DNA of 64,000 nucleotides from Bacteroidales bacterium (GCA_025355465.1 JANXZO010000046.1:1-64000), one strand, 5' to 3'; positions 24,180 to 33,763 are shown, counted from the stretch's first letter. Made by a program: numbers and translations. Notes: a model not told the origin generated them from the letters alone.

Positions 24180-27100
24180 ATGAATTACTGGCGGCTGATC
24201 TCCCGGAATCTTGCATACTACCGCCGGCCATACCTTGCGGTGCTGGCTGGCGTGGTTGTAAGTACAGCCGTTCTTACAGGAGCGCTCATGGTAGGCGATT
24301 CGGTTCGTTACAGTCTGGAAAGGATGACCGATCAGCGGCTTGGAAAAACACGGGTTGCCGTAGTCCCCGGAGAACGGCTTTTCCGGCAGATGCTAGCGGC
24401 GGATATTTCCCGGAACGCCGGCGTCATCGCGGTGCCCATCCTGAAAACCAATGGCATCGCCGTATGTGAAGAAAAAGGTACCCGGATCAACCGAGTTGAG
24501 ATCATCGGGGTGAGTGACCCGTTCAAAGAATTATGGGAGGAGCGTATCCTCATCCCGGGTGAAAATGAGGTGGTACTCAGCCAAAATGCAGCTGCCCGGT
24601 TGATGGTCTCTGTAAATGATGAGGTCCTGATACGGATAACCCCAGTTGAAAAGGCATCTCCCAATGCTCCTTTTGTTCCCGACCGGGCCGACCCGGTGGC
24701 CTTACGTTTGAGGGTAATTGCCATCGCCGGCGACGATAATGGTGGCAGGTTCAGTTTAAAAAGCGAGCAGTCCGCACCCCTCAATTTTTTCGTAAACCTT
24801 CACCAGCTTTCAGCCCGGCTCAAACTTGCCGGTATGGCAAACGCAATATTGGCGACAGGCAACAACGAAGGAACACTGACCCCGGCAGAACTCGACAGCC
24901 TGACCGGCCAGAATTGGCAGATGGCAGATGCCGGCCTGAAGATCAGTGCGCTTGATCAGCCGGATACCTGGGATGTCACTTCCGGCCGGATCTTCCTCAG
25001 CCCGGAACAGTCGCGGGCCATCGCCGCGGCCATTCCCAATGCCACTCAGGTTCTCACCTACATGGTGAATTCCATCTCCGATGGAGTGCTCTCAACGCCT
25101 TACTCCTTTGTAACAGCAGCCGATTCATCCATGCTTCACCTCCAGCCGGGTCCCCGTGAGATCCTTATCAACCGCTGGCTGGCCGGGGACCTGGATGCGG
25201 TTCCCGGAGATATGGTTAATCTAACCTATTGGGTGATGGGGCCAATGCGTTCTTTGAAGGAGGAGAGCGCCAGGTTTTTCGTCAAGGCCATCGTGCCGGT
25301 TGATGCGGTTTCGTCAGGCCGAAGGCTGATGCCCGATTTCCCGGGAATGTCGGGGGCCGGAAACTGCCGCGACTGGGAAACCGGCTCCCCGGTGGATCTC
25401 TCCCGGATCCGCAAACAGGATGAAGATTACTGGAAAGATTACAGAGGAACCCCCAAGGCGTTCATCAGCCTGAACACAGGACAAAAACTCTGGGCCAATG
25501 CTTTCGGAAATGTCACAGCCTTCAGGTTCAGGGCTGCCGGAACAGAATTGCCGAAGCTGAGCCGGGCGGTAATGCATCAGCTTCATCCGCTGCAAAACGG
25601 ATTGGTATTCCGGCCGGTTTACGAGGAGGGGAGAGCGGCCGCAGGTCATCCCACCGACTTCGGACAGCTTTTTCTCGGACTTAGTTTTTTCATCCTTGCT
25701 GCTGCCCTGCTCCTCACAGCCCTGCTCTTTTCGCTGCATATCTCCGGCCGCATTTCCGAAGCCGGGGTTCTGGCAGCTACCGGTTTCAGCCGGTCGCTCA
25801 TATACCGCCTGCTGATGGGGGAAGCACTCCTTGTGGCGCTGGCCGGAACCATTCTGGGAGCCTTGTCCGGGATCCCCTGCAATGCCCTTTTGCTGGCCGG
25901 GCTGAACACCCTCTGGTCAGGTGCCGTGCAGACCTCCTCGCTGGTGGCCTGTATCCGCATGCCGACACTTGTTACAGGCGCCCTGGCCGGACTCATCACG
26001 GCCATCCTTGTGATGATGCTTGCCCTTCGGCGGAAACTAAGGTTGCCAATTGCCTTGCTTGTTAAAGGGGCCCACCAACCGTCCCGGAAAACGGGTCTTC
26101 ACCGGCCGCGCAACATCGCAGCCGTTGCCCTCCTGGCGCTGGGAACTTTCGCTGTTGTGGTTACAGGGGCCAACCGGAAGGGTGAGAACAGCGAAACCGG
26201 CAGGAGTTCGGGAACAGGCGGTTTCCTGCTCTGGGCCGAATCCACCCTTCCCGTGCTGAAAGATCTGAATTCCGTTGAGGGGAAGAAGAGCCTCTCACTG
26301 GAGGATGAACCGGTCCTGAAGGGGGTCACCTTTATTCCGCTGCAGCGGCTGGAGGGTGATGATGCCAGCTGTCTCAACCTCAACAGGGTGTCAGATCCGC
26401 CGCTGCTGGCTGTTCCCGCTACCCTTTTTGATTCGCTGGGTTCATTCACGTTCAATGCCCTGGCACGCGATGTCGACCCGGCTCACCCCTGGAGGACGCT
26501 GACTCAAAACGACACTCCGGTAGTCAATGGGTTTGCTGATATGACCGTCATCACGTGGGGTTTGCAGAAACAGATCGGGGATACGCTCCGGTATACTGAT
26601 GAGAGGGGAAACAAGGTGCTCGTGAGGTTGGCGGGCGGACTGGACAACTCCCTTTTCCAGGGTAATGTCCTGATCTCCGATGTCCGGTTCCGTCAGCTCT
26701 TCCCTTCCGTGGCCGGGTCGCGGTTGATGCTGGTGGAAGGACCTGCACCGAAACGTGATTCCATCGCTTCAAGACTCGAAGCGCTCCTGCGCGATTACGG
26801 GATGCTGGCCGTTCCTGCGGCAGAAAAGCTGGCATCGTTCAACGCGGTAGAAAATACTTATCTCACCGTCTTTATGATGCTCGGCGGACTCGGAATGATC
26901 ATCGGTACCATCGGCCTGGGGATCATCCTCTGGCGCAATACCCGTGAACGGATGGCAGAATTTGCCCTGCTGAGGGCACTCGGACATCCGAAGCGGCGGA
27001 TTATGAGAAGGCTGGTCAGGGAATACCTGCACATCCTGATGGCCGGGACCGGGTTAGGTTTCGGCGGTGCATTGCTGGTGTTGCTCCCGAACTTTTTCAT

Positions 27101-27236
27101 TCCGGGATACCACTTTCCCTTTGTGTGGGTATCAGCCATACTCCTCCTCATCCTGGGTTCCGGTTTTGCCTGGATTTGGGCTGCAGCTGAAAAATCGATG
27201 CGGCGGGAGATTGTTACCGACTTACGCGAGGAGTAA
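24180..27236 (+). CDS. Large FtsX-family ABC transporter permease
   Basis: A 1018-residue permease with an N-terminal membrane segment (YLAVLAGVVVSTAVLTGALMVGDSV), a long periplasmic region to about 490, a middle group of spans (FLGLSFFILAAALLLTALLFSLHISGRISEAGVLAATGFSRS) and a C-terminal FtsX domain (FMMLGGLGMIIGTIGLGIILWRNTRERMAEFALLRALGHPKRRIMRRLV). Two FtsX units in one chain means the partner ATPase may act with a monomer. Its end is 5 bases from the convergent fusA end, with no terminator visible. It probably handles lipoproteins or surface glycoconjugates. Confidence 0.85.
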   Translation: MNYWRLISRNLAYYRRPYLAVLAGVVVSTAVLTGALMVGDSVRYSLERMTDQRLGKTRVAVVPGERLFRQMLAADISRNAGVIAVPILKTNGIAVCEEKGTRINRVEIIGVSDPFKELWEERILIPGENEVVLSQNAAARLMVSVNDEVLIRITPVEKASPNAPFVPDRADPVALRLRVIAIAGDDNGGRFSLKSEQSAPLNFFVNLHQLSARLKLAGMANAILATGNNEGTLTPAELDSLTGQNWQMADAGLKISALDQPDTWDVTSGRIFLSPEQSRAIAAAIPNATQVLTYMVNSISDGVLSTPYSFVTAADSSMLHLQPGPREILINRWLAGDLDAVPGDMVNLTYWVMGPMRSLKEESARFFVKAIVPVDAVSSGRRLMPDFPGMSGAGNCRDWETGSPVDLSRIRKQDEDYWKDYRGTPKAFISLNTGQKLWANAFGNVTAFRFRAAGTELPKLSRAVMHQLHPLQNGLVFRPVYEEGRAAAGHPTDFGQLFLGLSFFILAAALLLTALLFSLHISGRISEAGVLAATGFSRSLIYRLLMGEALLVALAGTILGALSGIPCNALLLAGLNTLWSGAVQTSSLVACIRMPTLVTGALAGLITAILVMMLALRRKLRLPIALLVKGAHQPSRKTGLHRPRNIAAVALLALGTFAVVVTGANRKGENSETGRSSGTGGFLLWAESTLPVLKDLNSVEGKKSLSLEDEPVLKGVTFIPLQRLEGDDASCLNLNRVSDPPLLAVPATLFDSLGSFTFNALARDVDPAHPWRTLTQNDTPVVNGFADMTVITWGLQKQIGDTLRYTDERGNKVLVRLAGGLDNSLFQGNVLISDVRFRQLFPSVAGSRLMLVEGPAPKRDSIASRLEALLRDYGMLAVPAAEKLASFNAVENTYLTVFMMLGGLGMIIGTIGLGIILWRNTRERMAEFALLRALGHPKRRIMRRLVREYLHILMAGTGLGFGGALLVLLPNFFIPGYHFPFVWVSAILLLILGSGFAWIWAAAEKSMRREIVTDLREE

Positions 27237-27241
27237 AAAGG

Positions 27242-29323
27242 TTACTTGTTTGCGTCGGCCCTTTTCTTCTCTTCCACTTTTTTGATCACCTCGTCCTGCA
27301 GGTTTTTGGGCAGCGGGGTGTATTTGTAGAACTCCATGGAGTAGTTGGCGCGACCGCTTGAAATATTACGGAGCTGCGTGGCATATCCGAACATCTCCAT
27401 CAGCGGAACAAACGCATTTACTTTTTGTGATCCCTTACGGTAACGGCGCATTGCTTCGATCTTGCCGCGACGGCGGTTGAGGTTGCCCACCACTTCACCG
27501 ATATATTCGTCGGGGGTGTTTACCTCAACCTTCATCATGGGTTCGAGAAGGATCGGGTCGGCTTTCATGAAACCATGTTTGAAACCGATGGAGGCGCAGG
27601 TCTGGAATGCCATGTCGGAGCTGTCGACGGGATGGAAACTGCCGTCGAGCAGAACGACTTTCACATCCACTACCGGATAACCAGCCAGGATGCCCCGTTC
27701 GAGGGTCTTCAGAATTCCCTTGTTTACCGAAGGGATATATTCGGCCGGGATGTTCCCGCCTTTGATCTTCTCGATGAATTCGTAACCGTTGCCGGAGTTG
27801 GGCTCGAGCCGCATCAGCACGTGGGCGAACTGACCCTTGCCACCGGTCTGCTTGGAGTGTTTGTAATTGGACTCCACCTCGGTGGTGATGGTTTCGCGGT
27901 ATGCCACGGAGGGTTCTCCCACGATGGCGTCGACCTTGAATTCGGTCTTGAGGCGGTCGACAATGATTTCAAGATGAAGTTCGCCCATCCCGGAGATTAC
28001 AGTCTCTTCGGTCTCCTCGTCAAATCTGACGTTAAAGGAGGGGTCTTCCATGGCCAGTTTGTGGAGTGCTTCACCAAGTTTCGTCATCTCGGCACGTTTG
28101 GCCGGATTGATCTTGAGCTCAATAACACTGGGCGGAACGTGGATCGACTCCAGCAACATACGGTGTTCGTCGGAACAAAGCGTATCGCCGGTCTTGGTCA
28201 CCTTCATCCCGATCAGTGCCACGATGTCGCCCGGACCAGCTTCGGAAATCTCCTCCCGGTCTTTGGCATGGATGCGGAAGATGCGGCCCACCCGTTCGTG
28301 CTTGCCTTTGCTGGCGTTGAATACCTGCATTCCGCTCTTCAGGGTTCCGGAGAAAATACGGGTAAATGTTTGTTGTCCTACAAAGGGGTCGTGAATAAGT
28401 TTGAAAGCCAGGGCGGAGAAGGGTTCTTTATGGGAAGGATGACAGGTATGAAGTTTCTCGGGGTTGTCGAGGTCGGTACCGGTCACGGCACCTACATCAA
28501 TAGGAGAGGGGAGGTAATCCACCACCGAATCAAGCAGCATGTGAACACCCTTGTTTTTGTAGGCGGCACCACAAAATACCGGTGTGATCAGCAGTTTGAG
28601 GGTGGCATCACGGAGTGCTTTTTGTATCAGTTCGGGCGAAACCTCTTTCTCCTCCATGAAGTGCTCCATGATCTCATCGTTGAATTCAGCCAGTTTTTCA
28701 ACCGCCCAGGCACGCGCCTCTTCAGTTTTCTGTATATAGTCTGCCGGGATGGGGATCTCAACCTGTTCCAGGTCGCGGAAGCTGTAGGCTTTTTTGTATA
28801 TGATGTCGATGATTCCTTCAAAATGCTCCTCGGCCCCGATGGGGATCTGGAATGGCACTGCGTTGGCATCCAGGTATTTGTTCATCTGGGAAACCACAGC
28901 CGGGAAGTCTGCGCCGGTCCGGTCCATCTTGTTGATGAAAGCAAAACGGGGTACACGGTAACGGTCGGCCTGGTTCCAAACGGTTTCACTCTGGGGTTCA
29001 ACACCTCCTACCGCACAGAAAACGGCAACCATCCCGTCGATGACGCGCAGAGAGCGTTCCACTTCAATGGTGAAGTCGACGTGTCCGGGGGTGTCGATAA
29101 GGTTGATCTGGTGATCTTTCCAGGCGCAGCTGATGGCGGCCGACGCGATGGTGATCCCGCGCTCCTGCTCCTGTTTCATGAAGTCCATGGTGGCAGCTCC
29201 GTCGTGCACTTCACCCATTTTTCGGTTGGTTCCCGTAAAGAAAAGAATGCGTTCCGTAACCGTGGTTTTGCCGGCGTCGATATGGGCGGCAATCCCGATA
29301 TTTCTCAATTTGTTTAATGGCAT
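27242..29323 (-). CDS. fusA: Translation elongation factor G
   Basis: A 693-residue translocase GTPase from the ATG at 29323 ([26 protein letters not shown]); the track start at 29356 adds a non-conserved stretch. All canonical G motifs are present: [17 protein letters not shown] with the catalytic His, and NKMDRTGAD. Domain IV and the C-terminus ([23 protein letters not shown]) are complete. It acts with GTP on the ribosome to move tRNAs and mRNA. It is transcribed alone from a TACCTTTG promoter and contrasts with the divergent paralogue at 34946. Confidence 0.97.
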   Translation of the reverse strand: MPLNKLRNIGIAAHIDAGKTTVTERILFFTGTNRKMGEVHDGAATMDFMKQEQERGITIASAAISCAWKDHQINLIDTPGHVDFTIEVERSLRVIDGMVAVFCAVGGVEPQSETVWNQADRYRVPRFAFINKMDRTGADFPAVVSQMNKYLDANAVPFQIPIGAEEHFEGIIDIIYKKAYSFRDLEQVEIPIPADYIQKTEEARAWAVEKLAEFNDEIMEHFMEEKEVSPELIQKALRDATLKLLITPVFCGAAYKNKGVHMLLDSVVDYLPSPIDVGAVTGTDLDNPEKLHTCHPSHKEPFSALAFKLIHDPFVGQQTFTRIFSGTLKSGMQVFNASKGKHERVGRIFRIHAKDREEISEAGPGDIVALIGMKVTKTGDTLCSDEHRMLLESIHVPPSVIELKINPAKRAEMTKLGEALHKLAMEDPSFNVRFDEETEETVISGMGELHLEIIVDRLKTEFKVDAIVGEPSVAYRETITTEVESNYKHSKQTGGKGQFAHVLMRLEPNSGNGYEFIEKIKGGNIPAEYIPSVNKGILKTLERGILAGYPVVDVKVVLLDGSFHPVDSSDMAFQTCASIGFKHGFMKADPILLEPMMKVEVNTPDEYIGEVVGNLNRRRGKIEAMRRYRKGSQKVNAFVPLMEMFGYATQLRNISSGRANYSMEFYKYTPLPKNLQDEVIKKVEEKKRADANK

Positions 29324-29345
29324 GATAGGTCTATTTTTGGGGGTG

Positions 29346-29353
29346 CAAAGGTA
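29346..29353 (-). promoter_or_regulatory. -7 box (TACCTTTG) of fusA
   Basis: On the minus strand TACCTTTGC is an exact match to the Bacteroidota -7 consensus, 22 bases before the start codon. A -33 TTG at the usual spacing is not clear. Confidence 0.55.
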
Positions 29354-29436
29354 CAATAATTTTCTGATTTACAGTACAGAGACGAATATTAAATTTGAGT
29401 TAAATCAGGTAAAGTAAGGAAGGAGGCGTGTTTGCG

Positions 29437-30501
29437 CTATCTTGTCATCTCGCTGTTGCGCTTCTTCAGTTCAAGCGCCCTGGTGAAGTCGGCGATAGAA
29501 CCGGAAAGGTCGCCGAGGTTCTTTTTGGCAAATCCCCGGTAATAATATGCATCACCCTGATCGGGCCTCAACTGGATAGCGGTGGTGAGCGACTCCAGCG
29601 CTTTCTGGTATTTCTTCATCCGCAGCAATACAACACCCCTGTTGTAATAGGCTTCAAATATTCGCTTGTCCTTTGAAATTGCTTTTCCGAATGAGTTGAT
29701 GGATTTGGAATATTTTTCAATATAGGCTTCCGTACACCCTCTGTTGTTGTAGGAGGGGGCAAGGCCGGGCTTTTTGGAGATCAGCAACTGATATGATTTT
29801 ATGGATTGCGCATTGTCGCCAACCAGCCGGTAAAGGTAACCCATGCAAATAAGCAGCGCACTGTCGTCTTTTTGATCCAGCTCGCGTGCCTTCAGAAAGA
29901 GATTTATTGAGTTACTGTAGCGGTGCATTGTAAACATGTATGTCCCGAAGTTGTAATACGCATCGTAAAACTTGGGATCCTTCGTCGCATATTTGAAAAG
30001 GGCTTCGATCAGCAGTGTGTCGGCAGGCCGGTGCAGCGCGTTGTTGGTCCCCATAAGGTAGGCGGCAAACGTGTTATCCTTAACATAATCGGCGTTATCC
30101 CAGTACTCGGCTTTTTTAAGTTGGGTCACCGGTACTTTCATCGCCCGGCTGTACATGGTGAGAATGCTGTCTGGCATATTCAGCTGCATAAAGGCAATGC
30201 CAAGATAGAGGTTGCATAAGGAACGGTTGGTGGTGGTGTCGTTGAGGGCGCTTTTGAAATCAAAGATGGATTCCTGATAGGCACGTTTCCGCAACAAGCT
30301 GAGCCCGCGATAAAAATGGACAAACCCAACCGTATTTCCTTTGGGAAACAGATCATCCTTGTTGCGGTCGGCAATAGAGGTATAGTCTGTCTGGTAACCA
30401 ATATTGCAGATCTCCTTCAGTTCCAGTGTCTGACTCTTCGCCTGCAACGGGAGAAGAAAAATACAAACCAATGCCGTCAGTAAATACTGCACTCCTTTCA
30501 T
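29437..30501 (-). CDS. Secreted tetratricopeptide-repeat protein
   Basis: A 354-residue protein from the ATG at 30501 (MKGVQYLLTALVCIFLLPLQAKSQ, signal peptide); the track start is a TTG three codons upstream. The rest is helical TPR repeats, best seen at the end: IFEAYYNRGVVLLRMKKYQKALESLTTAIQ and GDAYYYRGFAKKNLGDLSGSIADFTRALEL. These bind other proteins in the periplasm. It is divergent from the K+ channel gene. No enzymatic domain is seen. Confidence 0.82.
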   Translation of the reverse strand: MKGVQYLLTALVCIFLLPLQAKSQTLELKEICNIGYQTDYTSIADRNKDDLFPKGNTVGFVHFYRGLSLLRKRAYQESIFDFKSALNDTTTNRSLCNLYLGIAFMQLNMPDSILTMYSRAMKVPVTQLKKAEYWDNADYVKDNTFAAYLMGTNNALHRPADTLLIEALFKYATKDPKFYDAYYNFGTYMFTMHRYSNSINLFLKARELDQKDDSALLICMGYLYRLVGDNAQSIKSYQLLISKKPGLAPSYNNRGCTEAYIEKYSKSINSFGKAISKDKRIFEAYYNRGVVLLRMKKYQKALESLTTAIQLRPDQGDAYYYRGFAKKNLGDLSGSIADFTRALELKKRNSEMTR

Positions 30502-30538
30502 TTTACTCAAAATTGATAAGTTAGCCGGAATTTTCTTT

Positions 30539-30546
30539 CAAATATA
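30539..30546 (-). promoter_or_regulatory. -7 box (TATATTTG) of the TPR gene
   Basis: On the minus strand TATATTTG matches TAnnTTTG, 37 bases before the start at 30501. A TTG lies 15 bases upstream, closer than usual. Confidence 0.4.
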
Positions 30547-30600
30547 GGCTTTTTTGGAAATCAATGATTTTTCTAACTTTACAAAAAATGCATTGGTTAC

Positions 30601-31431
30601 ATGAATTTCAGGCTTAAAACAAGGGAGCTGCTCCTTTTTATTACAATTGCACTGGGCATCTACATGCTATTGATCATCGGATTTGCCTGGCTCTATTATG
30701 GCACGAACAGCATCGGGCTGACTCCTTACTCAAAGCCATTTACCGAGACGATCGACTTTGAAAAGGCCATCTATTTCAGCATCGTATCGTTCCATACCAT
30801 CGGGTTTGGCGATATTCATCCCACCAGCGACCTTGGCCGGCAGATCGTGATGGTTCAGTCGACCCTTTCACTTTTCTTCACCGCAATTTTTTCGGGCTTC
30901 CTGGTCTATTTCGTCATCAAACGCCCCAGGGATATTTTTGCTACCGAAAGAGTCTATATCCGTTTTCGAAAACACCATTATTTTTTATCGATACGGCTTG
31001 GCAACCTGGGGCGCGATATCATCGACCTGAAGAGTAAATTCGAAGCATGGACCATCGTAAACAACACCCGCATCCGTGCCTTCCGGTCGGAAGAGGAGCT
31101 GGCCGACCTGGAAAAAATCCTGTACTTCGATATCGACCTTAATGAACCGGCCAATTTAAACCTGCGCAATGCCATCAAAACCTCCCTGGAAAACAAGACC
31201 CTGCTGCATATGAAATTTTCATTCATTGGCAACGATATCAAAACCGGAGAACAGGTAGCGTATGCAAAATACTACGACACGGGGCATCTTCGCTTCGGCA
31301 AGATGTTCCTGAATGTATATTCATGGGATACTAACGGCCGGCGAAAAAATTTCCGCTGGAATAATTTTGAGCGTATAGAAGAGATGAACCCGGAACTGGT
31401 TCAGGGGTTTCTTGAAGCTGAGGCGCCCTGA
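30601..31431 (+). CDS. Kir-like (KirBac-type) potassium channel
   Basis: A 276-residue channel subunit with two membrane helices (about 12-34 and 83-106) around a pore loop whose selectivity filter reads TIGFGD (residues 66-71), with Phe in place of the usual Tyr. The C-terminal half is the inward-rectifier cytoplasmic immunoglobulin-like domain (YIRFRKHHYFLSIRLGNLG ... YFDIDLNEP). GFG filters occur in some functional K+ channels, so K+ conduction is still expected. It would work as a tetramer in the cytoplasmic membrane. Its 3' end overlaps the next gene on the other strand by 31 bases. Confidence 0.82.
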   Translation: MNFRLKTRELLLFITIALGIYMLLIIGFAWLYYGTNSIGLTPYSKPFTETIDFEKAIYFSIVSFHTIGFGDIHPTSDLGRQIVMVQSTLSLFFTAIFSGFLVYFVIKRPRDIFATERVYIRFRKHHYFLSIRLGNLGRDIIDLKSKFEAWTIVNNTRIRAFRSEEELADLEKILYFDIDLNEPANLNLRNAIKTSLENKTLLHMKFSFIGNDIKTGEQVAYAKYYDTGHLRFGKMFLNVYSWDTNGRRKNFRWNNFERIEEMNPELVQGFLEAEAP

Positions 31432-32039
31432 TCGGATTCCACTTTTCCCTGCACTCCCGGGGGAAGGCGGAAATATAGTGTCGCCCTCCGGGCTGCATAA
31501 GCGATCCAGATGATCCACATGATCAGGATCTCCAGATAGAACATCGGGCCGAACAGAATATCCTGAAGCAAATGAAAATGTTCAGGATAAATGGTGCAAT
31601 GGAGCGTGAGCAGTACGAACCGGATCAATACGAGGGCCAGTATGATCAGGATGTTCAGGGGAATGTACCAAAGTTTAACCCTCCACGGCCCCGGGAGGAT
31701 CAAAAAGACGGCGGAAACGAGAAAAATCTGCTTCAGGCCGGAAAAATAGAACCAGTAACTCATTAAAAATCCGCCAGGCAGAACCAGACTGTTGCTTTCA
31801 CGCACAATCCCGATGTGCAGCACAGGATTCAAAATGGATGGCGTAACCCGAAGCAGGATGTCCCCGATGAAATTACTGATCCCCGTTAGCAGCGGCAGAT
31901 TTGAAATAACCTCTTCCTTCGATTCCCATAGCACCTGATAAGCGACCATGATGAACATAAACAACCACAATTCAGCAAACAGACGGTGGTTCCACGTTGA
32001 TTTCTGGTCATTCTTCCGATCTGGCAGGGAGGTGGACAT
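31401..32039 (-). CDS. Exosortase/archaeosortase-like membrane protein without catalytic Cys
   Basis: A 212-residue polytopic membrane protein with about five or six spans. The central part FYFSGLKQIFLVSAVFLIL followed by WYIPLNILIILALVLIRFVLL and EHFHLLQDILFGPMFY lines up by eye with exosortases, where the motifs are C-S-G, a buried Arg and a His. Here the Arg (140) and His (156) are kept but the Cys position is Phe 99. If the alignment is right it cannot perform the usual Cys transpeptidation. It could also be an unrelated membrane protein. It lies 21 bases downstream of the end of msrBA, possibly co-transcribed. Confidence 0.5.
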   Translation of the reverse strand: MSTSLPDRKNDQKSTWNHRLFAELWLFMFIMVAYQVLWESKEEVISNLPLLTGISNFIGDILLRVTPSILNPVLHIGIVRESNSLVLPGGFLMSYWFYFSGLKQIFLVSAVFLILPGPWRVKLWYIPLNILIILALVLIRFVLLTLHCTIYPEHFHLLQDILFGPMFYLEILIMWIIWIAYAARRATLYFRLPPGVQGKVESDQGASASRNP

Positions 32040-32060
32040 CCGGTACGTTTAAACTTTCAC

Positions 32061-33014
32061 TCAGAATCTTTTTACGTAACCATGACAATAGGGCGTTGTT
32101 CCTTTGTGATTGTAGTAGTCTTGGTGATAGTCCTCGGCCTTCCACAAGGTAGTGGCAGGTTTAACCTCCGTGACTACCCTGAACCCCTTTTCTTTGAGTT
32201 CGGCAATTAGTTTTTCAGTGATGGTTTTTTGCGATTCATTCCGGTAAAATACAGCTGACCTGTATTGCTCTCCCCAGTCGGGTCCCTGGTGGTTCCATTC
32301 CGTGGGATCGTGAATTTCGAAAAAGAGACGGGCAATGGTTTCAAAATTTGTAAGGGAAGCATCAAACACCACCTCAATGGCTTCATAATGCCCGGTTGTT
32401 CCGGTACACACCTCCTTGTAAGTAGGATGGTCTTTATGTCCACCGGTATATCCGACCTCGGTGGAGATCACCCCCCTGGATTTCATCATGTAGTATTCAA
32501 CCCCCCAGAAACACCCCCCGGCAAAAATAGCGGTATCGTAGTTTTTAGGTGCATTCGCAGGCAGGAAATCAAGCGAGATCGAGTTTACGCAATGACGTGT
32601 GTTCTTTGGCGTGAAACCTTCGCCCTTGAAAACATGCCCAAGGTGCGCCCCGCATCTGGCACATACGATTTCCGTTCGCATGCCGTCGGCATCAGGTATA
32701 TGCTTTACCGCCCCGTGAATTTCGTCGTCGAAAGCCGGCCAGCCGCATTGTGCATCAAACTTGTCGGTGGACCGGTAGAGCGGAGCTCCGCAACGTTTGC
32801 AAACATAGGTGCCGGGTTCGTTATACTTCTCATATTTTCCGGTAAACGGACGTTCCGTCCCTTTGTTGATGATCACCTGCTCCTCTTCGGGAGTGAGTTT
32901 CCTGTATTCCATGTTCTTCACAATTTTATCACTATTCCGGGTCTGTGTTTGTGAACACCCCATCGTGGTTGTGATCAGGGCAGCCATGATGAAACCAACG
33001 TGCTTGACAGACAT
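32061..33014 (-). CDS. msrBA: MsrB-MsrA fusion methionine sulfoxide reductase lipoprotein
   Basis: A 317-residue repair enzyme. It begins with a lipoprotein-type signal (IMAALITTTMGCSQ), placing it outside the cytoplasm. Residues about 35-150 are MsrB with paired zinc CxxC motifs (CKRCGAPL and CARCGAHL) and the catalytic RHCVNSISL. Residues about 160-317 are MsrA with the catalytic GGCFWGVE and the EVGYTGG and EWNHQGPDWGEQYRS blocks. Together they reduce both R and S methionine sulfoxides of exported proteins. The B-then-A order is common in Bacteroidota. Confidence 0.93.
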   Translation of the reverse strand: MSVKHVGFIMAALITTTMGCSQTQTRNSDKIVKNMEYRKLTPEEEQVIINKGTERPFTGKYEKYNEPGTYVCKRCGAPLYRSTDKFDAQCGWPAFDDEIHGAVKHIPDADGMRTEIVCARCGAHLGHVFKGEGFTPKNTRHCVNSISLDFLPANAPKNYDTAIFAGGCFWGVEYYMMKSRGVISTEVGYTGGHKDHPTYKEVCTGTTGHYEAIEVVFDASLTNFETIARLFFEIHDPTEWNHQGPDWGEQYRSAVFYRNESQKTITEKLIAELKEKGFRVVTEVKPATTLWKAEDYHQDYYNHKGTTPYCHGYVKRF

Positions 33015-33100
33015 TTTAATCTGATTTAGTCTTGCTAAATACGATAATCTGTCGGAATTATTTCAAAAAGCAGGGATAATATTTTGCACGTCCGGGAGAA

Positions 33101-33598
33101 TTAAAGGATCATGATCTTTTCCACCTTGGTGATCACACCCGAGGTAAGTCTGACGTAGGCAGCGCCGGGCCTTACTTTTCCAAGAACGTTGAAGGAGCTG
33201 CAGTTCGTGCCGCCGCGCATGGTCTTATGCATCAGGGTCTCGATTACGCTTCCATCGCATGCCAGAAGCTCGATTTTAACGGGTGCTGTCTCCTCAATGG
33301 TGTATACCAGGTTGATAATTTCCATCACCGGATTGGGGAGAATCTTTACCCGCATGTCGTCTCGCTGATGCACCGCACGCTGGTTCGGACATTCAACCAA
33401 CATGGGAGGAGGGTTGATCCCCCCGGGGTACAATTCATACTTGGCATATTTTTTAACCGGCGCCGGCTTTGGCTTGGGTTTGGGAATTATTTTCACAACC
33501 GGCTTCTTTCGGCATGGGCAGTCATCCTCCACCGGAACAGCAGAAAAGGATGATAATGAGAAGATAAGGAGAAGGAATAAAATATAGCCGCTTTTCAT
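33101..33598 (-). CDS. Small secreted protein with T9SS type A sorting domain
   Basis: A 165-residue protein from the ATG at 33598 (MKSGYILFLLLIFSLSSFSAVP, signal peptide); the track start is 12 codons upstream. A Lys/Pro-rich low-complexity stretch (KKPVVKIIPKPKPKPAPVKK) follows a CPC motif. The last 80 residues match a type IX secretion C-terminal domain: VKILPNPVMEIINLVYTIEE, VKIELLACDGSVIETL, PGAAYVRLTSGVITKVEKIMIL. Almost nothing remains between signal and sorting domain, so the cargo part is very small. It implies a T9SS elsewhere in the genome. Confidence 0.75.
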   Translation of the reverse strand: MKSGYILFLLLIFSLSSFSAVPVEDDCPCRKKPVVKIIPKPKPKPAPVKKYAKYELYPGGINPPPMLVECPNQRAVHQRDDMRVKILPNPVMEIINLVYTIEETAPVKIELLACDGSVIETLMHKTMRGGTNCSSFNVLGKVRPGAAYVRLTSGVITKVEKIMIL

Positions 33599-33733
33599 GA
33601 TGTTCAATTTCAGTTTTGTACGCAGCTCAACCACATCGGGTTACAGTTTTGATATGGGAATTAGTAACTGTGCACTTTTTCAGCCATTTTGTATCCCTCG
33701 GCAGATGTAAATTCAACCTGCCGCCAGAATGAT

Positions 33734-33741
33734 TACCTTTA
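33734..33741 (+). promoter_or_regulatory. Near-consensus -7 box (TACCTTTA) of the PfkB kinase gene
   Basis: TACCTTTA lies 22 bases before the ATG at 33764 and differs from TAnnTTTG only in the last base. Confidence 0.3.
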
Positions 33742-33763
33742 CCGCCCCAAAAGAGATAAGACC

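Noticed and set aside
27575-29317. 580-codon open frame on the plus strand
   Set aside because: It lies entirely antisense to fusA, whose motifs are canonical; the translation is Gly/Val/His-rich shadow sequence.
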